DNA of 55,793 nt, taken from positions 1 through 55,793 of the IMG/VR virus record IMGVR_UViG_3300046011_004185; one strand, written 5' to 3'. The notes below the pieces were generated by a model, which was not told the origin of the DNA, made no database searches, and saw only the letters and a program-made list of their open reading frames with translations. Shown one piece after another: positions 6,372 to 15,300 of the stretch (the stretch's first letter is position 1; each line of letters starts with the position of its first letter). Origin of the DNA: a virus. The translations under genes and the position numbers were made by a program.

Positions 6372-6617
6372 ATGAGCGAAGAACCCACATTGGTTGAGGT
6401 CTGCGGACTTAACTTTCAGCTGGATGGAAAGTCTTTTTTATTTTCCCCATCCGATGATGTCACCGCAAAAGAGGTGTGCTTGATACTTCAGATGATCCTT
6501 AATGTGTTAACGCACAGAGGCAATGTAAGGATTGATTTGGAGTCTTTCATCAAGCAGCACAATTTGATGAAACACTTTACGGAGATTGTGCAAGAACAAA
6601 AACCTGAGGAGAAGTAA
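6372..6617 (+). CDS. Hypothetical acidic protein
   Basis: 81 aa with AGGA upstream. A short beta segment (V-E-V-C-G-L-N-F-Q-L) precedes a hydrophobic helical middle (E-V-C-L-I-L-Q-M-I-L-N-V-L) and an acidic tail. No domain recognised. Its stop codon is directly followed by the lipoprotein start, whose GAGGAG ribosome site lies inside this gene. Confidence 0.55.
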   Translation: MSEEPTLVEVCGLNFQLDGKSFLFSPSDDVTAKEVCLILQMILNVLTHRGNVRIDLESFIKQHNLMKHFTEIVQEQKPEEK

Positions 6618-6887
6618 ATGAAAAAAACTATAGTTGTGGCGCTGACCGCCGGCTTACTTGCCGGTTGTGTCAGTAGACCAGTGACCCAAGCTGAGCCACC
6701 CCGGTACGCCCAGCAAAGCCTGGTTCTTGACCGAGACATCCACCCCATGGATCGACAGGAAGTAATCCAGGCGATTAAAGAGTGTGAGAGTCAAAAACTC
6801 CGCGCCGTCATGGTGTATGCCAAACGCCGGATCAATCAGCAGCCAGCCATTACGGTGGTCGATGTCACCTGCTCCCCAAACTGGTGA
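6618..6887 (+). CDS. Predicted small lipoprotein
   Basis: 89 aa. Residues 1-16 are a lipoprotein signal peptide and L-L-A-G-C puts the acylated cysteine at 17. The mature part is about 72 aa with two more cysteines (E-C-E and V-T-C-S-P) and no known domain. Residue 18 (Val) is not Asp, so outer-membrane sorting is expected. Early-transcribed phage lipoproteins are often surface-exclusion factors, whereas o-spanins sit in lysis cassettes; the position here, between an SSB-like and an exonuclease gene, favours the former, as inference. Confidence 0.7.
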   Translation: MKKTIVVALTAGLLAGCVSRPVTQAEPPRYAQQSLVLDRDIHPMDRQEVIQAIKECESQKLRAVMVYAKRRINQQPAITVVDVTCSPNW

Positions 6888-6892
6888 AGCCT

Positions 6893-7675
6893 ATGACGAC
6901 ACTTAAAGTTTCATCATTCACATCTGAGGCTGGGCATTGGTACACCCGGGAGGGTGCGCCGATGTATCAGATTGAAGGGGCCAACGGAAAGATCCGTAAC
7001 ACCACGCTACGGGATGCCCGAAAGCATGACCTTGTTCCGTCGGTCACCACGATTCTTAATGTGGCGGCTAAGCCTGGCCTTGAGAACTGGAAGCTGCAGC
7101 AGGTCTTATTGGCCGCCCTGACCCTACCAAAACGAGATCAAGAATCTGAAACTGAATACATTGATCGGATCATTACAGACTCCAAAGAGCAGGGCAGGGC
7201 CGCTGCTGACGCTGGAACCGACATTCATGCATCCATTGAGAACTACTTTGATCGGAAGGTCATTGTCGGCCACGAGGAGCATGTCCGGGGTGTAGAGAAA
7301 GCCATAAAAGAAGCCTTTGGAGAACATAAGTGGGTCTGCGAATCTTCTTTTGCTCACACCTCAGGCTTTGGCGGTAAGTGCGACATGCACACCCGAAGCT
7401 CGGAGGATCAACTGTCTGGGATTATTTTGGACATCAAAACCAAGGAGTTTACCGATCCAGACAAGGTTGAGGGGTACGACGATCACCTTATGCAGCTGGC
7501 CGCCTACCGGTTTGGTTTAGGCATCTACAAGGCACGGTGCGCCAATGTGTTTGTCTCCCGTAGCGTCCCTGGGCTTGTCAAGATCATTGAGTGGTCGGAC
7601 GAAGACCTTCACCGGGGTTGGAAGATGTTCGACAGCCTCTTACAGTTTTGGCAATTTAAAAATGACCACCGATAG
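6893..7675 (+). CDS. PD-(D/E)XK exonuclease, Cas4/RecB-like
   Basis: 260 aa from the ATG at 6893, which has GGTGA upstream; a GTG at 6884 overlapping the lipoprotein stop is the alternative. The nuclease core is clear: A-G-T-D-I-H (108-112), F-G-G-K-C-D-M-H with D164, I-I-L-D-I-K-T-K-E with D180 and K182, then H-L-M-Q-L-A-A-Y-R-F-G (198-208), the RecB-nuclease QxxxY-type motif. It probably resects phage dsDNA ends for recombination with the SSB-like protein and RusA. No Cas4 iron-sulphur cysteine cluster is evident. No separate annealase was recognised. Confidence 0.8.
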   Translation: MTTLKVSSFTSEAGHWYTREGAPMYQIEGANGKIRNTTLRDARKHDLVPSVTTILNVAAKPGLENWKLQQVLLAALTLPKRDQESETEYIDRIITDSKEQGRAAADAGTDIHASIENYFDRKVIVGHEEHVRGVEKAIKEAFGEHKWVCESSFAHTSGFGGKCDMHTRSSEDQLSGIILDIKTKEFTDPDKVEGYDDHLMQLAAYRFGLGIYKARCANVFVSRSVPGLVKIIEWSDEDLHRGWKMFDSLLQFWQFKNDHR

Positions 7676-7685
7676 GGAGAAGGCC

Positions 7686-8024
7686 ATGCAGATCGCAATA
7701 GACTTTAATGCGGCCTATCCTCCGCATCAGAGGCACTCGGACACGAGCCGGGCTTCGGCGGCATTAACAGCGCCAAAATTTAACGCCAGGACACTAGACC
7801 TCTTAAAAGAGTTTAGGAACCAACCCCAAGGCATGACCGATGAGTTTGGGCAGGGTCATTTAAAAATTGAAGGCAACTTCTACAGACCCATGCGGGTGAC
7901 GCTTTATAAGCACGGGTATGTAGAGGACTCAGGAGACCGCCAGAAACTTAAAAGCGGCCGATTCGGGGCGGTTTGGAGGATTACAGGGTTTGGCCTAGAT
8001 AAGCTGCGGGAGGAGGGTCTATGA
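7686..8024 (+). CDS. Winged-helix-like hypothetical protein
   Basis: 112 aa from the ATG at 7686 with a strong AGGGAGAAGG site; an ATG at 7662 overlapping the exonuclease is less well placed. The pattern H-S-D-T-S-R-A-S-A-A, A-R-T-L-D-L-L-K-E-F, G-M-T-D-E-F and R-P-M-R-V-T-L-Y-K-H-G-Y-V-E-D-S-G, then S-G-R-x-G-A-V-W-R-I, is that of a small phage winged-helix family. Probably a DNA-binding accessory or regulator; the target is unknown. Confidence 0.62.
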   Translation: MQIAIDFNAAYPPHQRHSDTSRASAALTAPKFNARTLDLLKEFRNQPQGMTDEFGQGHLKIEGNFYRPMRVTLYKHGYVEDSGDRQKLKSGRFGAVWRITGFGLDKLREEGL

Positions 8025-8275
8025 GTCCAGCGGACTTAAAACAGATCTTTTTTCACTGTCACCACAAGGACATCAACGGGTTTTACGCCAACGATGTGGA
8101 CATCATTGAGTACGGGCAAAAGGTAGCCGCTTACGCTTTGGCGCAAAAGAAACCCATGACCGAGGATCAGGTCTTGGACTTCATGCTAAAAGTTGAACTA
8201 CCTAGTCAAGAGGATTTACTCGAGCGGGTTAAGGCCTTAGTTCGGGCGGTCGAAGAGTTTCACGGAATCAAATAA
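8021..8275 (+). CDS. Hypothetical protein, last rightward gene
   Basis: 84 aa, coupled to the previous gene by an ATGA overlap. Two His and one Cys near the start (F-H-C-H-H-K-D-I-N-G-F-Y) and acidic helices elsewhere. No family recognised. It ends six bases before the terminator hairpin. Confidence 0.55.
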   Translation: MSPADLKQIFFHCHHKDINGFYANDVDIIEYGQKVAAYALAQKKPMTEDQVLDFMLKVELPSQEDLLERVKALVRAVEEFHGIK

Positions 8276-8280
8276 AAAAA

Positions 8281-8299
8281 CCCCAGGCATGACCTGGGG
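8281..8299 (-). terminator. Intrinsic terminator between converging operons
   Basis: The stem CCCCAGG / CCTGGGG (7 bp) encloses the loop CATGA. Read leftward it is followed by seven Ts, so it is a good terminator for the late operon ending at 8333. Rightward it lacks a T tract but could still slow the early transcript. Confidence 0.85.
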
Positions 8300-8332
8300 T
8301 AACTACTTCCATGGCGAAAGTAGATGAGGAGA

Positions 8333-9604
8333 TTAGGGTGCGACTACATCGCCCATCTGACCAAGCGGGCGGGTGCGTCCAATATCAACGGCTGAACTCA
8401 TTGCCGGCCCAGCTATGGCAAGCGGGATGGCTATGGGTGCGGTGGCGGGGAACATAGAGCCGAAGGCACCAAGAGCCCCTAATGCGGTTGGAATGGCCTT
8501 GCCGTAGTCTATGTTCTCTTGGCCTACCTGAGAGCTTAGAGCGCCCAGCTCGCTACCGGTCTGATAAAGAGCCAGGGGAGGTGCGCCATAACGCATCGCA
8601 GCCCGACCAAATCCACCCAGCTTAGACTCTGGCCCCATCATGTTTCTAAAGAGGTTAGAGACCTCCTCTAGGGCTCCCCGGGACGGGGTTGGAGGTGGGG
8701 CAGATGGTACGGCCGACCTGGGGAAAAGAACCCCCGATGGGGAGGCTGTCATCCCTGGAGCCTGGGCTAATACATTCGGAGCGCCCTGAGACACGACACC
8801 AGCCCTTTGGAGGGCTCCAATGTTCTCTGCGGCCTCCTTGGCTCTGGCGGCCTGCTGAGCGGTCTCAATGTTAAATCCGCCCATCCGAGCCCGGCCACTT
8901 GCCCCGCTTGTCGGGTCTGTTGTTCCCTGAAGGATGCGGGTCTGCATTGCATCATCTACGGGGGGAGGCTGCGGAATGCGGCTGGCGACTTCTTCAGCAA
9001 TCGATCCAGCCACCTTACGGCCACCAGCTCGAGCGAGATCAGTTATCGCTCTCCGAGCTGACACGCCGGCGCCCAATGCGGCCCCACCCATTTCGCCTAG
9101 TGTCCTAGCCTTTTCCTCTGAAATCTCATCAGGGGTGGGTTGGGCAGGGGCAGCCTCTGGGGTCTCGGCTTTAACAACTTGGAAGGCGCCATACCCTTTT
9201 AAATCACCGAGATAGTTCACCGTTGAGTCGGGCAGCTTGTCGCCCTTCGGTGTAAAGAACGGATGGTTCACACCGGCGTTATATCCAGCAGCAGCGAGTC
9301 TCGGGTCGCCCTGGCTTAGCTCATAAGATTTTTTCAGGTAAGCAAGACCGGCATCAATGTTCTTGGCCGGGTCCTTGATGTCATCCAGCGTAAAACCCAT
9401 TTCCCGAGCGGTGGCGGGCTTGATCTGCATGATCCCGATTTCACCTGCCCCACCGGTACCCACGGCCGGGTTTAAGCGGCTTTCCTGATAGGCCACGGCA
9501 ACTGCAAGCTCAGGGGGTAGACCCATCTCCCGTGCTCGGGTAGCAATCCGATCGGCGTAGGCCTTTTGAACCGGAGACAAACTTTCGTAAAAAGAAAGAT
9601 TCAT
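8333..9604 (-). CDS. Virion lytic transglycosylase (SLT domain), last late gene
   Basis: 423 aa. Residues 10-125 are a soluble-lytic-transglycosylase domain: catalytic E41 in A-Y-Q-E-S-R-L-N-P, G-I-M-Q-I (57-61) and A-A-A-G-Y-N-A-G (104-111). The rest is Ala/Gly/Pro-rich with a hydrophobic Gly/Ala C-terminal region that could insert in membrane. In short-tailed phages such proteins are carried in the capsid, ejected, and open the peptidoglycan for DNA entry. It follows three large internal-protein candidates spaced by 2 bases, and has a GAGGT site. Confidence 0.82.
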   Translation of the reverse strand: MNLSFYESLSPVQKAYADRIATRAREMGLPPELAVAVAYQESRLNPAVGTGGAGEIGIMQIKPATAREMGFTLDDIKDPAKNIDAGLAYLKKSYELSQGDPRLAAAGYNAGVNHPFFTPKGDKLPDSTVNYLGDLKGYGAFQVVKAETPEAAPAQPTPDEISEEKARTLGEMGGAALGAGVSARRAITDLARAGGRKVAGSIAEEVASRIPQPPPVDDAMQTRILQGTTDPTSGASGRARMGGFNIETAQQAARAKEAAENIGALQRAGVVSQGAPNVLAQAPGMTASPSGVLFPRSAVPSAPPPTPSRGALEEVSNLFRNMMGPESKLGGFGRAAMRYGAPPLALYQTGSELGALSSQVGQENIDYGKAIPTALGALGAFGSMFPATAPIAIPLAIAGPAMSSAVDIGRTRPLGQMGDVVAP

Positions 9605-9606
9605 GC

Positions 9607-11259
9607 TTACCTCACACTACTTGGGAGCCGATTGGCTGCGCCTTGATTATCTCTTCCCGGGGGTGCTGGCATCCGGTTCGTCTGAGATATCGGGGCGCTC
9701 GCCAGGCGATCGGTAAAGATCTGAGAGATCTGGTTGTGGTAGGTGTTGGTTAAGTTGTTCCACTGATCGGAACCCACCAGGTCATCGATCGATCCCTTGT
9801 GCTGGCGCACTAGCTGAGCCCGCTGGCGGTCAAGCTCAGCGCGAGCTTTGATCATGTCTAGCTTGGCAAGGATAACGGCTGGGTTGTCGCTTCGGGCGAT
9901 AGACGCCTGAGCAAATAAATCCCGTTCAAAGTTAGACACTGACCCCTGACCCTGTCCTAGTCGTGCGGTCTCAAGCTGAACCTGAGCCATCAGGGAGTAG
10001 GCCATCTGAGCCTGATTGATCAATGTTTGAGGTATGCCAGCGTTTGTCAAAGCCTCCCGAAGGTTGGACAGGCTAATTTGGAAGCTGCGGGTTCCGATTC
10101 CACCCTCGGTAAGTTTCAAAAATGCCGACATCACATCGGGGCGCTCAAACACACCAAAGATTTGCTTAGCGTTTTCGCTTGAAGCAATTGGGTAAAGCAT
10201 GTTGACCGGAGCCAAGCGGCTTGTCACCGACTTTCCGGCGTCGATGTATTCGCTCTTCTCGCCAATCTTGCGTTTTGCCTCAAGGGCAGCAGTTTCCTTA
10301 GCCTCGGCCGACATCGCCTCAACATCTTGCACCGACAGAAGGCGGTTAGACGGCGGCTGGCCGGGCGCTGCTCCCGGTGCTGCAGGTGCTGTTCCAGGCG
10401 CTGCTCCAGGCGCAGGTGCTTCAGCAGGCTTTGCTGGCTCACCGGCTCGGGCAGGCGGTTTAGGCCCTTCAACAACTCTGCTTGCAATTTCGTAGTAGCG
10501 GGGATCACCGTTTGAGGCATAGAGATCCAGCAGGGCTGCAGTCCGGCTGTCCACCTTGTACTCACCCGGATATCCATAGATTTGACGGGTGACCAGATCG
10601 CCCTTCGGGAACGGGTAGAACATTCCTGATGCAAGATCCTGAACACCGCTTTCCCGAACCTGATAACGATCTTGTTCGAGTTTTGAGGCGTCCTTCATTG
10701 CAGAAATCGGAGACACCGATGGGTCCATCCGAGCCATCTGCAGATACTGACGGGCGGTCATAAAGTTAGGATTAGGTGGGGCGACAGGGATGCCCTCAAC
10801 GGTCTCAAATCCTTTAGGTGCCTGGCCAGGTAATGCTCCGCCTGTCGGACGACCAGACGGTAATGCCCCGCCCGTTGTCGTGGTAGTTGGCAGGCCACCT
10901 TGTGGCTCACCGAGAAGACGGCCAAATTCACGCTCCCGCTGTCGCATCCGCTCAAGCTCTAACCCTTTTCCTGCTAGGCCGAGCTGAGCCTGAGCAATAT
11001 CCCGCTCTTCTTTTTCTTCCTGCATTTGTGCTTCGCGCAGGTTTTTAGCGGCCAATCCAAGAGACTCCCCAAAGCCGCCTGTCTGCGTTGGGGCTAAAAA
11101 TCCCTGAGCTAGGGCTAGGGCCGTTGGATCAATAAATCGACTGCGCCTTGCCTCCAAAGCGTTCTGCATCCGCTGCAGAGCCTCTTGGTAGGCCATATTG
11201 GCCTCCACGGCCTCGGGATCGCTCCCTGGTAGGTATCCGACCGTTGTCTTCTCAGCCAT
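9607..11259 (-). CDS. Putative internal/ejection virion protein
   Basis: 550 aa with a GAGAGG site. The N-terminal third is helical and charged (coiled coil about 60-115), then come a Thr/Gly/Pro linker (T-T-T-T-T-G-G-A-L-P), a mixed domain, a second Pro/Ala-rich linker (about 255-290, with repeated A-P-G-A-A-P-G units), and a long helical C-terminal domain. This alternation of helical and flexible segments and the place between the transglycosylase and other large late genes suggest an ejected internal protein. No sequence family recognised. Confidence 0.55.
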   Translation of the reverse strand: MAEKTTVGYLPGSDPEAVEANMAYQEALQRMQNALEARRSRFIDPTALALAQGFLAPTQTGGFGESLGLAAKNLREAQMQEEKEERDIAQAQLGLAGKGLELERMRQREREFGRLLGEPQGGLPTTTTTGGALPSGRPTGGALPGQAPKGFETVEGIPVAPPNPNFMTARQYLQMARMDPSVSPISAMKDASKLEQDRYQVRESGVQDLASGMFYPFPKGDLVTRQIYGYPGEYKVDSRTAALLDLYASNGDPRYYEIASRVVEGPKPPARAGEPAKPAEAPAPGAAPGTAPAAPGAAPGQPPSNRLLSVQDVEAMSAEAKETAALEAKRKIGEKSEYIDAGKSVTSRLAPVNMLYPIASSENAKQIFGVFERPDVMSAFLKLTEGGIGTRSFQISLSNLREALTNAGIPQTLINQAQMAYSLMAQVQLETARLGQGQGSVSNFERDLFAQASIARSDNPAVILAKLDMIKARAELDRQRAQLVRQHKGSIDDLVGSDQWNNLTNTYHNQISQIFTDRLASAPISQTNRMPAPPGRDNQGAANRLPSSVR

Positions 11260-11261
11260 GG

Positions 11262-12305
11262 TCAGCCTCTCATATGGTCAATTGACATGAGACCACCTTG
11301 AGCTGCTCCTGCGCTGTACTCGCTTGGGTTTACAACATTTCCAGTAGAGGTTTGATAACTCCCTCCGCCTAAGTCTGTGATACCAGGAACACTGAGATCC
11401 CCTCCTCCAATTTTCGGAAAGTCAATTCCTTTAAGAAACTCAAAACCTTTTGTTAAAAGGCTTTGGCCTTCTTTTTGGTCTGGACGGACACCGCCGAGAA
11501 CCGATAGCACCCCGAGGATGTTCGATAGCGGCGAGGTTTGGTACAACCCAGCCTTGGGTCCGACGAAGGTTGAGGTCTGAGTTGTCGGGATCTGAAAGCC
11601 CCGCATCAGGGCAGCTGCCGTTGTGGCCTGCTTTAAGGGATAGTCTAGTCTTGCTTGCTCGTAGGCCTGACGCTCTGCTCCGCCCTTAGTTAAGGCGCCG
11701 GCTCCGGTAAGGCCAAGTTCCTGCTCCCCACGGGCTATTGCCGCCTGCTGGGCTGCCGCACGGTTTTGCAGGTCTAGCTCATCCATCGCGGTCTTCACGG
11801 CGTTTTGGTACCCCTGAGATAGTGCGCCGTACTGCTGACCTAAAAGGTTCCTCTGCATGTTCGCTAAGGCCTGCCCGGTAGCCGAGGCGTATCGCTGACT
11901 GCCTATGCCGCCCTGTCCAACAAAGGCACCCCGAAGGCTTGGCATGATCGACTGCTGGAGGTTTTGCTGTTGCAGGCGAGCCATCTCATCGACCACCTGC
12001 TTTTGGTATGGGTCCATCAAGGCCGCAATCCGTGAGGGCGTCAAACCCGCTGCGGCTGTTGCGGCTGTCTTACCGGCGGCTGTCAGACCAGGTTGATAGG
12101 CTGTAGCCGCACCAGGAATCATCCCGTAGCCCTGAGTCTGTAGGGGGTCATAACCGGCTATGCCTGCAGAGGCGGGCTGACCCATGGCCGTCTTTGCGGC
12201 TTGGGATAGGCCTGTCAGATAGTCGGTGTAATAGGCTGGTGCTACATCTGCCTTAGTTTCGACCTGCTTAATATCCGGTAACGGAGCGCCTTGGGTGATT
12301 GCCAT
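11262..12305 (-). CDS. Putative internal virion protein with terminal GG-hydrophobic motif
   Basis: 347 aa, AGGAGA site. Helical, Ala/Gln-rich, with blocks I recall from uncultured short-tailed phage virion proteins: G-Y-D-P-L-Q-T-Q-G-Y, L-M-D-P-Y-Q-K-Q-V-V-D-E-M, G-A-F-V-G-Q-G-G-I-G-S-Q-R-Y, L-L-G-Q-Q-Y-G-A-L. A hydrophobic stretch (S-N-I-L-G-V-L-S-V-L-G-G) lies near residue 265, and the end is A-A-Q-G-G-L-M-S-I-D-H-M-R-G, related to motifs in three other virion proteins here. Probably packaged with the neighbouring gene products. Confidence 0.55.
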   Translation of the reverse strand: MAITQGAPLPDIKQVETKADVAPAYYTDYLTGLSQAAKTAMGQPASAGIAGYDPLQTQGYGMIPGAATAYQPGLTAAGKTAATAAAGLTPSRIAALMDPYQKQVVDEMARLQQQNLQQSIMPSLRGAFVGQGGIGSQRYASATGQALANMQRNLLGQQYGALSQGYQNAVKTAMDELDLQNRAAAQQAAIARGEQELGLTGAGALTKGGAERQAYEQARLDYPLKQATTAAALMRGFQIPTTQTSTFVGPKAGLYQTSPLSNILGVLSVLGGVRPDQKEGQSLLTKGFEFLKGIDFPKIGGGDLSVPGITDLGGGSYQTSTGNVVNPSEYSAGAAQGGLMSIDHMRG

Positions 12306-12307
12306 TC

Positions 12308-15300
12308 TTATCTCCTAGCCTTCTTTAGGTAATCCAAAGGACTCTTTTTTGCCGGGGGCGGTAGATCCTTGGGTTTTGCTGACCGATGGTGAGCTCTGAT
12401 TGAGTGCATCATTTCGTAAAGTTTGTCCGATCCGGCCTTCGTTGACCCGTTACCTAGGGCTGCGACCACATCGGCTGGGAAGACAAACTCCCCGTCCGCA
12501 AGCATGGCTGGGATGTCGTCTGACTGCCCATCTCCAGGCCCGGAAACCGCTGCGCCCTGACGGAAGTCTACCCTTGCTTTACCTGAGTGCGCCACCACGG
12601 GTAGTCCGCCGCCGGCGTAACTCGAAAGGCCTCCCCGAGCCATCAATGGAGTGGCTAGCCCCCCTTGGGCAGCGGCCATCAGCGAGCCCTCTTCGTCTGC
12701 GGGAATCATCTCCCGAAACGACTTTGGCACTGGATTGAATACCTCATTGATGTCCACGGGAACACCGTAGGTAAAGTAGTTATTCATTGCAGCTTCCTCT
12801 TGCGCTTGCGCTTGTTTTATTGGTTCGTACTGTTGCTCAAGTAACTGATCGGACTCAACCTTTGCCAAGAACGGATCAAGAGAACCTTTAAATGCCTCTT
12901 GTCTCATCCGGCTTGATATAAACGGGTCCTTAAAGGTCAAGTCATCGTCGGACACGATTTGTTCTTCAAACGGAAACATAAATGGCTGCCCTGGCTGGCG
13001 CTGTGCCAACTGTGGAGCAGTCAACCGTGTTGAGGTTTGTGAGGTTCCCGATGACGCAACTGGCGGCGCATCGATGATCGGCGGCGTCCAATCGGGCGGA
13101 ACCGTAGTAACAGTTTCCTCAACTACCTTCTTAGTGTTGCCATCAACAACCGTGGTGACCTGAACATTACTTACCGGATCGGTTTGAACCGTTGTCTGAG
13201 TGTTTGTCTTGGTATCGGTTGTAGTCTGAGTCGTAACATTAGTATCTTTATTAACAGCAACTTCAGTAGTAGTGTTAGGCTCAACGGTTGTTTGCGTGAC
13301 CGTGTTGGTATTGGCATCATTGGTTGTCGTAACCTTGGTATTAGTTGCAAGGTTTTCTTCCGTCCGAGTAGCAGTGTTAGCCTTTGGATCAGTTACCGTG
13401 GTGGTCTGAGTATCGGTGCCAACGGTTTTTTCTGTAGTGACATCGGTTTTGGTGTTGGTCTCTGTTGTCTTTGTTATGCCCGTATCTTTGTTGGTGGTAG
13501 TGGTTACAGCCACATCCCCCTGATGAACGGTCTTTGAAACATCAGAGTCATTAGCAGCGGCTGAGGTTGTTGCGCCCTTTATGGTTGTTAAATCACCTAC
13601 TGTAAGCACACCACCCTTGGCGTTTGTTCCAATAACAATGTCCGGGGCCAAGAAGGTTTCGTTGCCTTTTTTGGTTACCGACGAGCCAATCACATCACCA
13701 ATCGTTATGGCGTTACCCTTGTCATCAACACCGACCGCCTGATTTAAGTCTTTAATTGCAAATGCAGACTGAGGATCTGACTTCTCAACGCTATTAATTA
13801 ACTGCTCGGCCACCACGGTGTTGGCAATGTTGTTTGCCTGCTCTTGATTAATCCCTGACTTAACCAAATCGGCGCTAATTTTGTTGCCAGCATCAGCAAG
13901 GTCTTGGTTCTTTTCAAGGGTCGTTGTGATGATCTGATCGACCGTTGACTTCTGAGCACTTGGAATAGCCGCAGAGGAAATAATCTCATTGGTTGCGGCC
14001 CGGTCGGCAAACACATCTACCGTGGCCGTAAATGCACCGACGGTCTTACCAGCGGTCACCGAGGCGATCGTTGCCTGGGTTAGGGCTTTATTTGGATCAA
14101 ATGTGCCTGTAGCAAAATAATCAGCCGCAATTGAGGCTATCGCCTCTTCTGGATATTCAGTGACCGCCTCCCGGCCTGCCGCTGTAACCGACCGCTTTAC
14201 CGTGCTGCCAATTGCATCTCCAACAGCATCTCCAGCGGCTCTCTTAATGAACGGAAGCTCTGCCACGGGGCCAAGCACCGCTGCCACCGTTCCGGCTGCT
14301 AAAGCTGACTTCTGACCAGCTGCATGAGCCTCTTCCGGTGACATACCGGATTTTTGAGCCATGGCCACTGTTTCGTTGTAGTTTGCACCAGCTGCTTCAG
14401 CGGCATTCATGCCGGCGCTAACGGTAAGACCAGCAATTTTACCAATCCACTTGGCAGCACCAACACCTGTAAGCAGCGGGGCAATCTCTTGAACGCCCTC
14501 GTTAAAGGGTAAGGTAAAGATTGTGACGGGGTTATCCCACATCGCTTTAAATAGCTCTTTACCTTTTTCTACTGCACCCTCTGCTCTACTTACCCGATCA
14601 AAAACATTCTTTTCTGCCTGGGCAATATCTTTACCGACCGCAAATTCGCTCGACTTTTTAAGCTGGTTTGCAGCTTGCATCAAGGCGCTGTCTTTATCGA
14701 TGACATTCATTGCCATCAGACTGCCTGCCATGCTCTCTGCAAGCTCACCAGTTGCTCGAGTTGTTAGACCAAAAATTCGAACTAAGGGGGTAATTAAATC
14801 CTTACTGATCTTGTCGCCAACGACAATCTTTTGACCGTCCTCAGTTGTAGCATTTAGGAAACTATCAAAAGTGCCCAAGGATGACAGAGCATCACCAACT
14901 GCTGTTTGATCATATCCAGCGTAGGTTCCCTTACCATTTGCCACGCCCATCTGAGCTGCACGGATCTGATCCGAGGCGGCAGCCAGCGATGGGTTCTCTT
15001 CTCGGGTGTCAGTGCTGTACTGCTTACCGTTCCAGGTAAAGATTTGGCCTGGGCCAAGCTGATTCCTGGCTGTCTGATAGGCATTGGCAAAAGTATCCTG
15101 CGCGGCAACATTTTGCTCTGTAACCTGTTTAGCGATATCGGCAGCCGTAGCTGACACTTGATAGGTTTCGCCGCCAAAGTTAAAGGCTGTGTACCCTCGA
15201 GCTGCGGCCAAGGCGGCAGCCTCTTGGGGTGTGTCTGCCTCAGTATTAGAGATTTTTAAGGTATTACGCTCAATGGTTCGAGCTGCTGCATCATCAAATC

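Noticed and set aside
6884-7675. CRISPR adaptation nuclease Cas4
   Set aside because: No Cas genes or array nearby and no evident four-cysteine iron-sulphur cluster; a recombination exonuclease is simpler.
10199-10495. Plus-strand open frames opposite the late genes (this and many others from 8.7 to 54.7 kb)
   Set aside because: They lie entirely antisense to well-supported genes, lack ribosome sites and have low-complexity composition mirrored from Ala/Gly/Thr-rich proteins on the minus strand.
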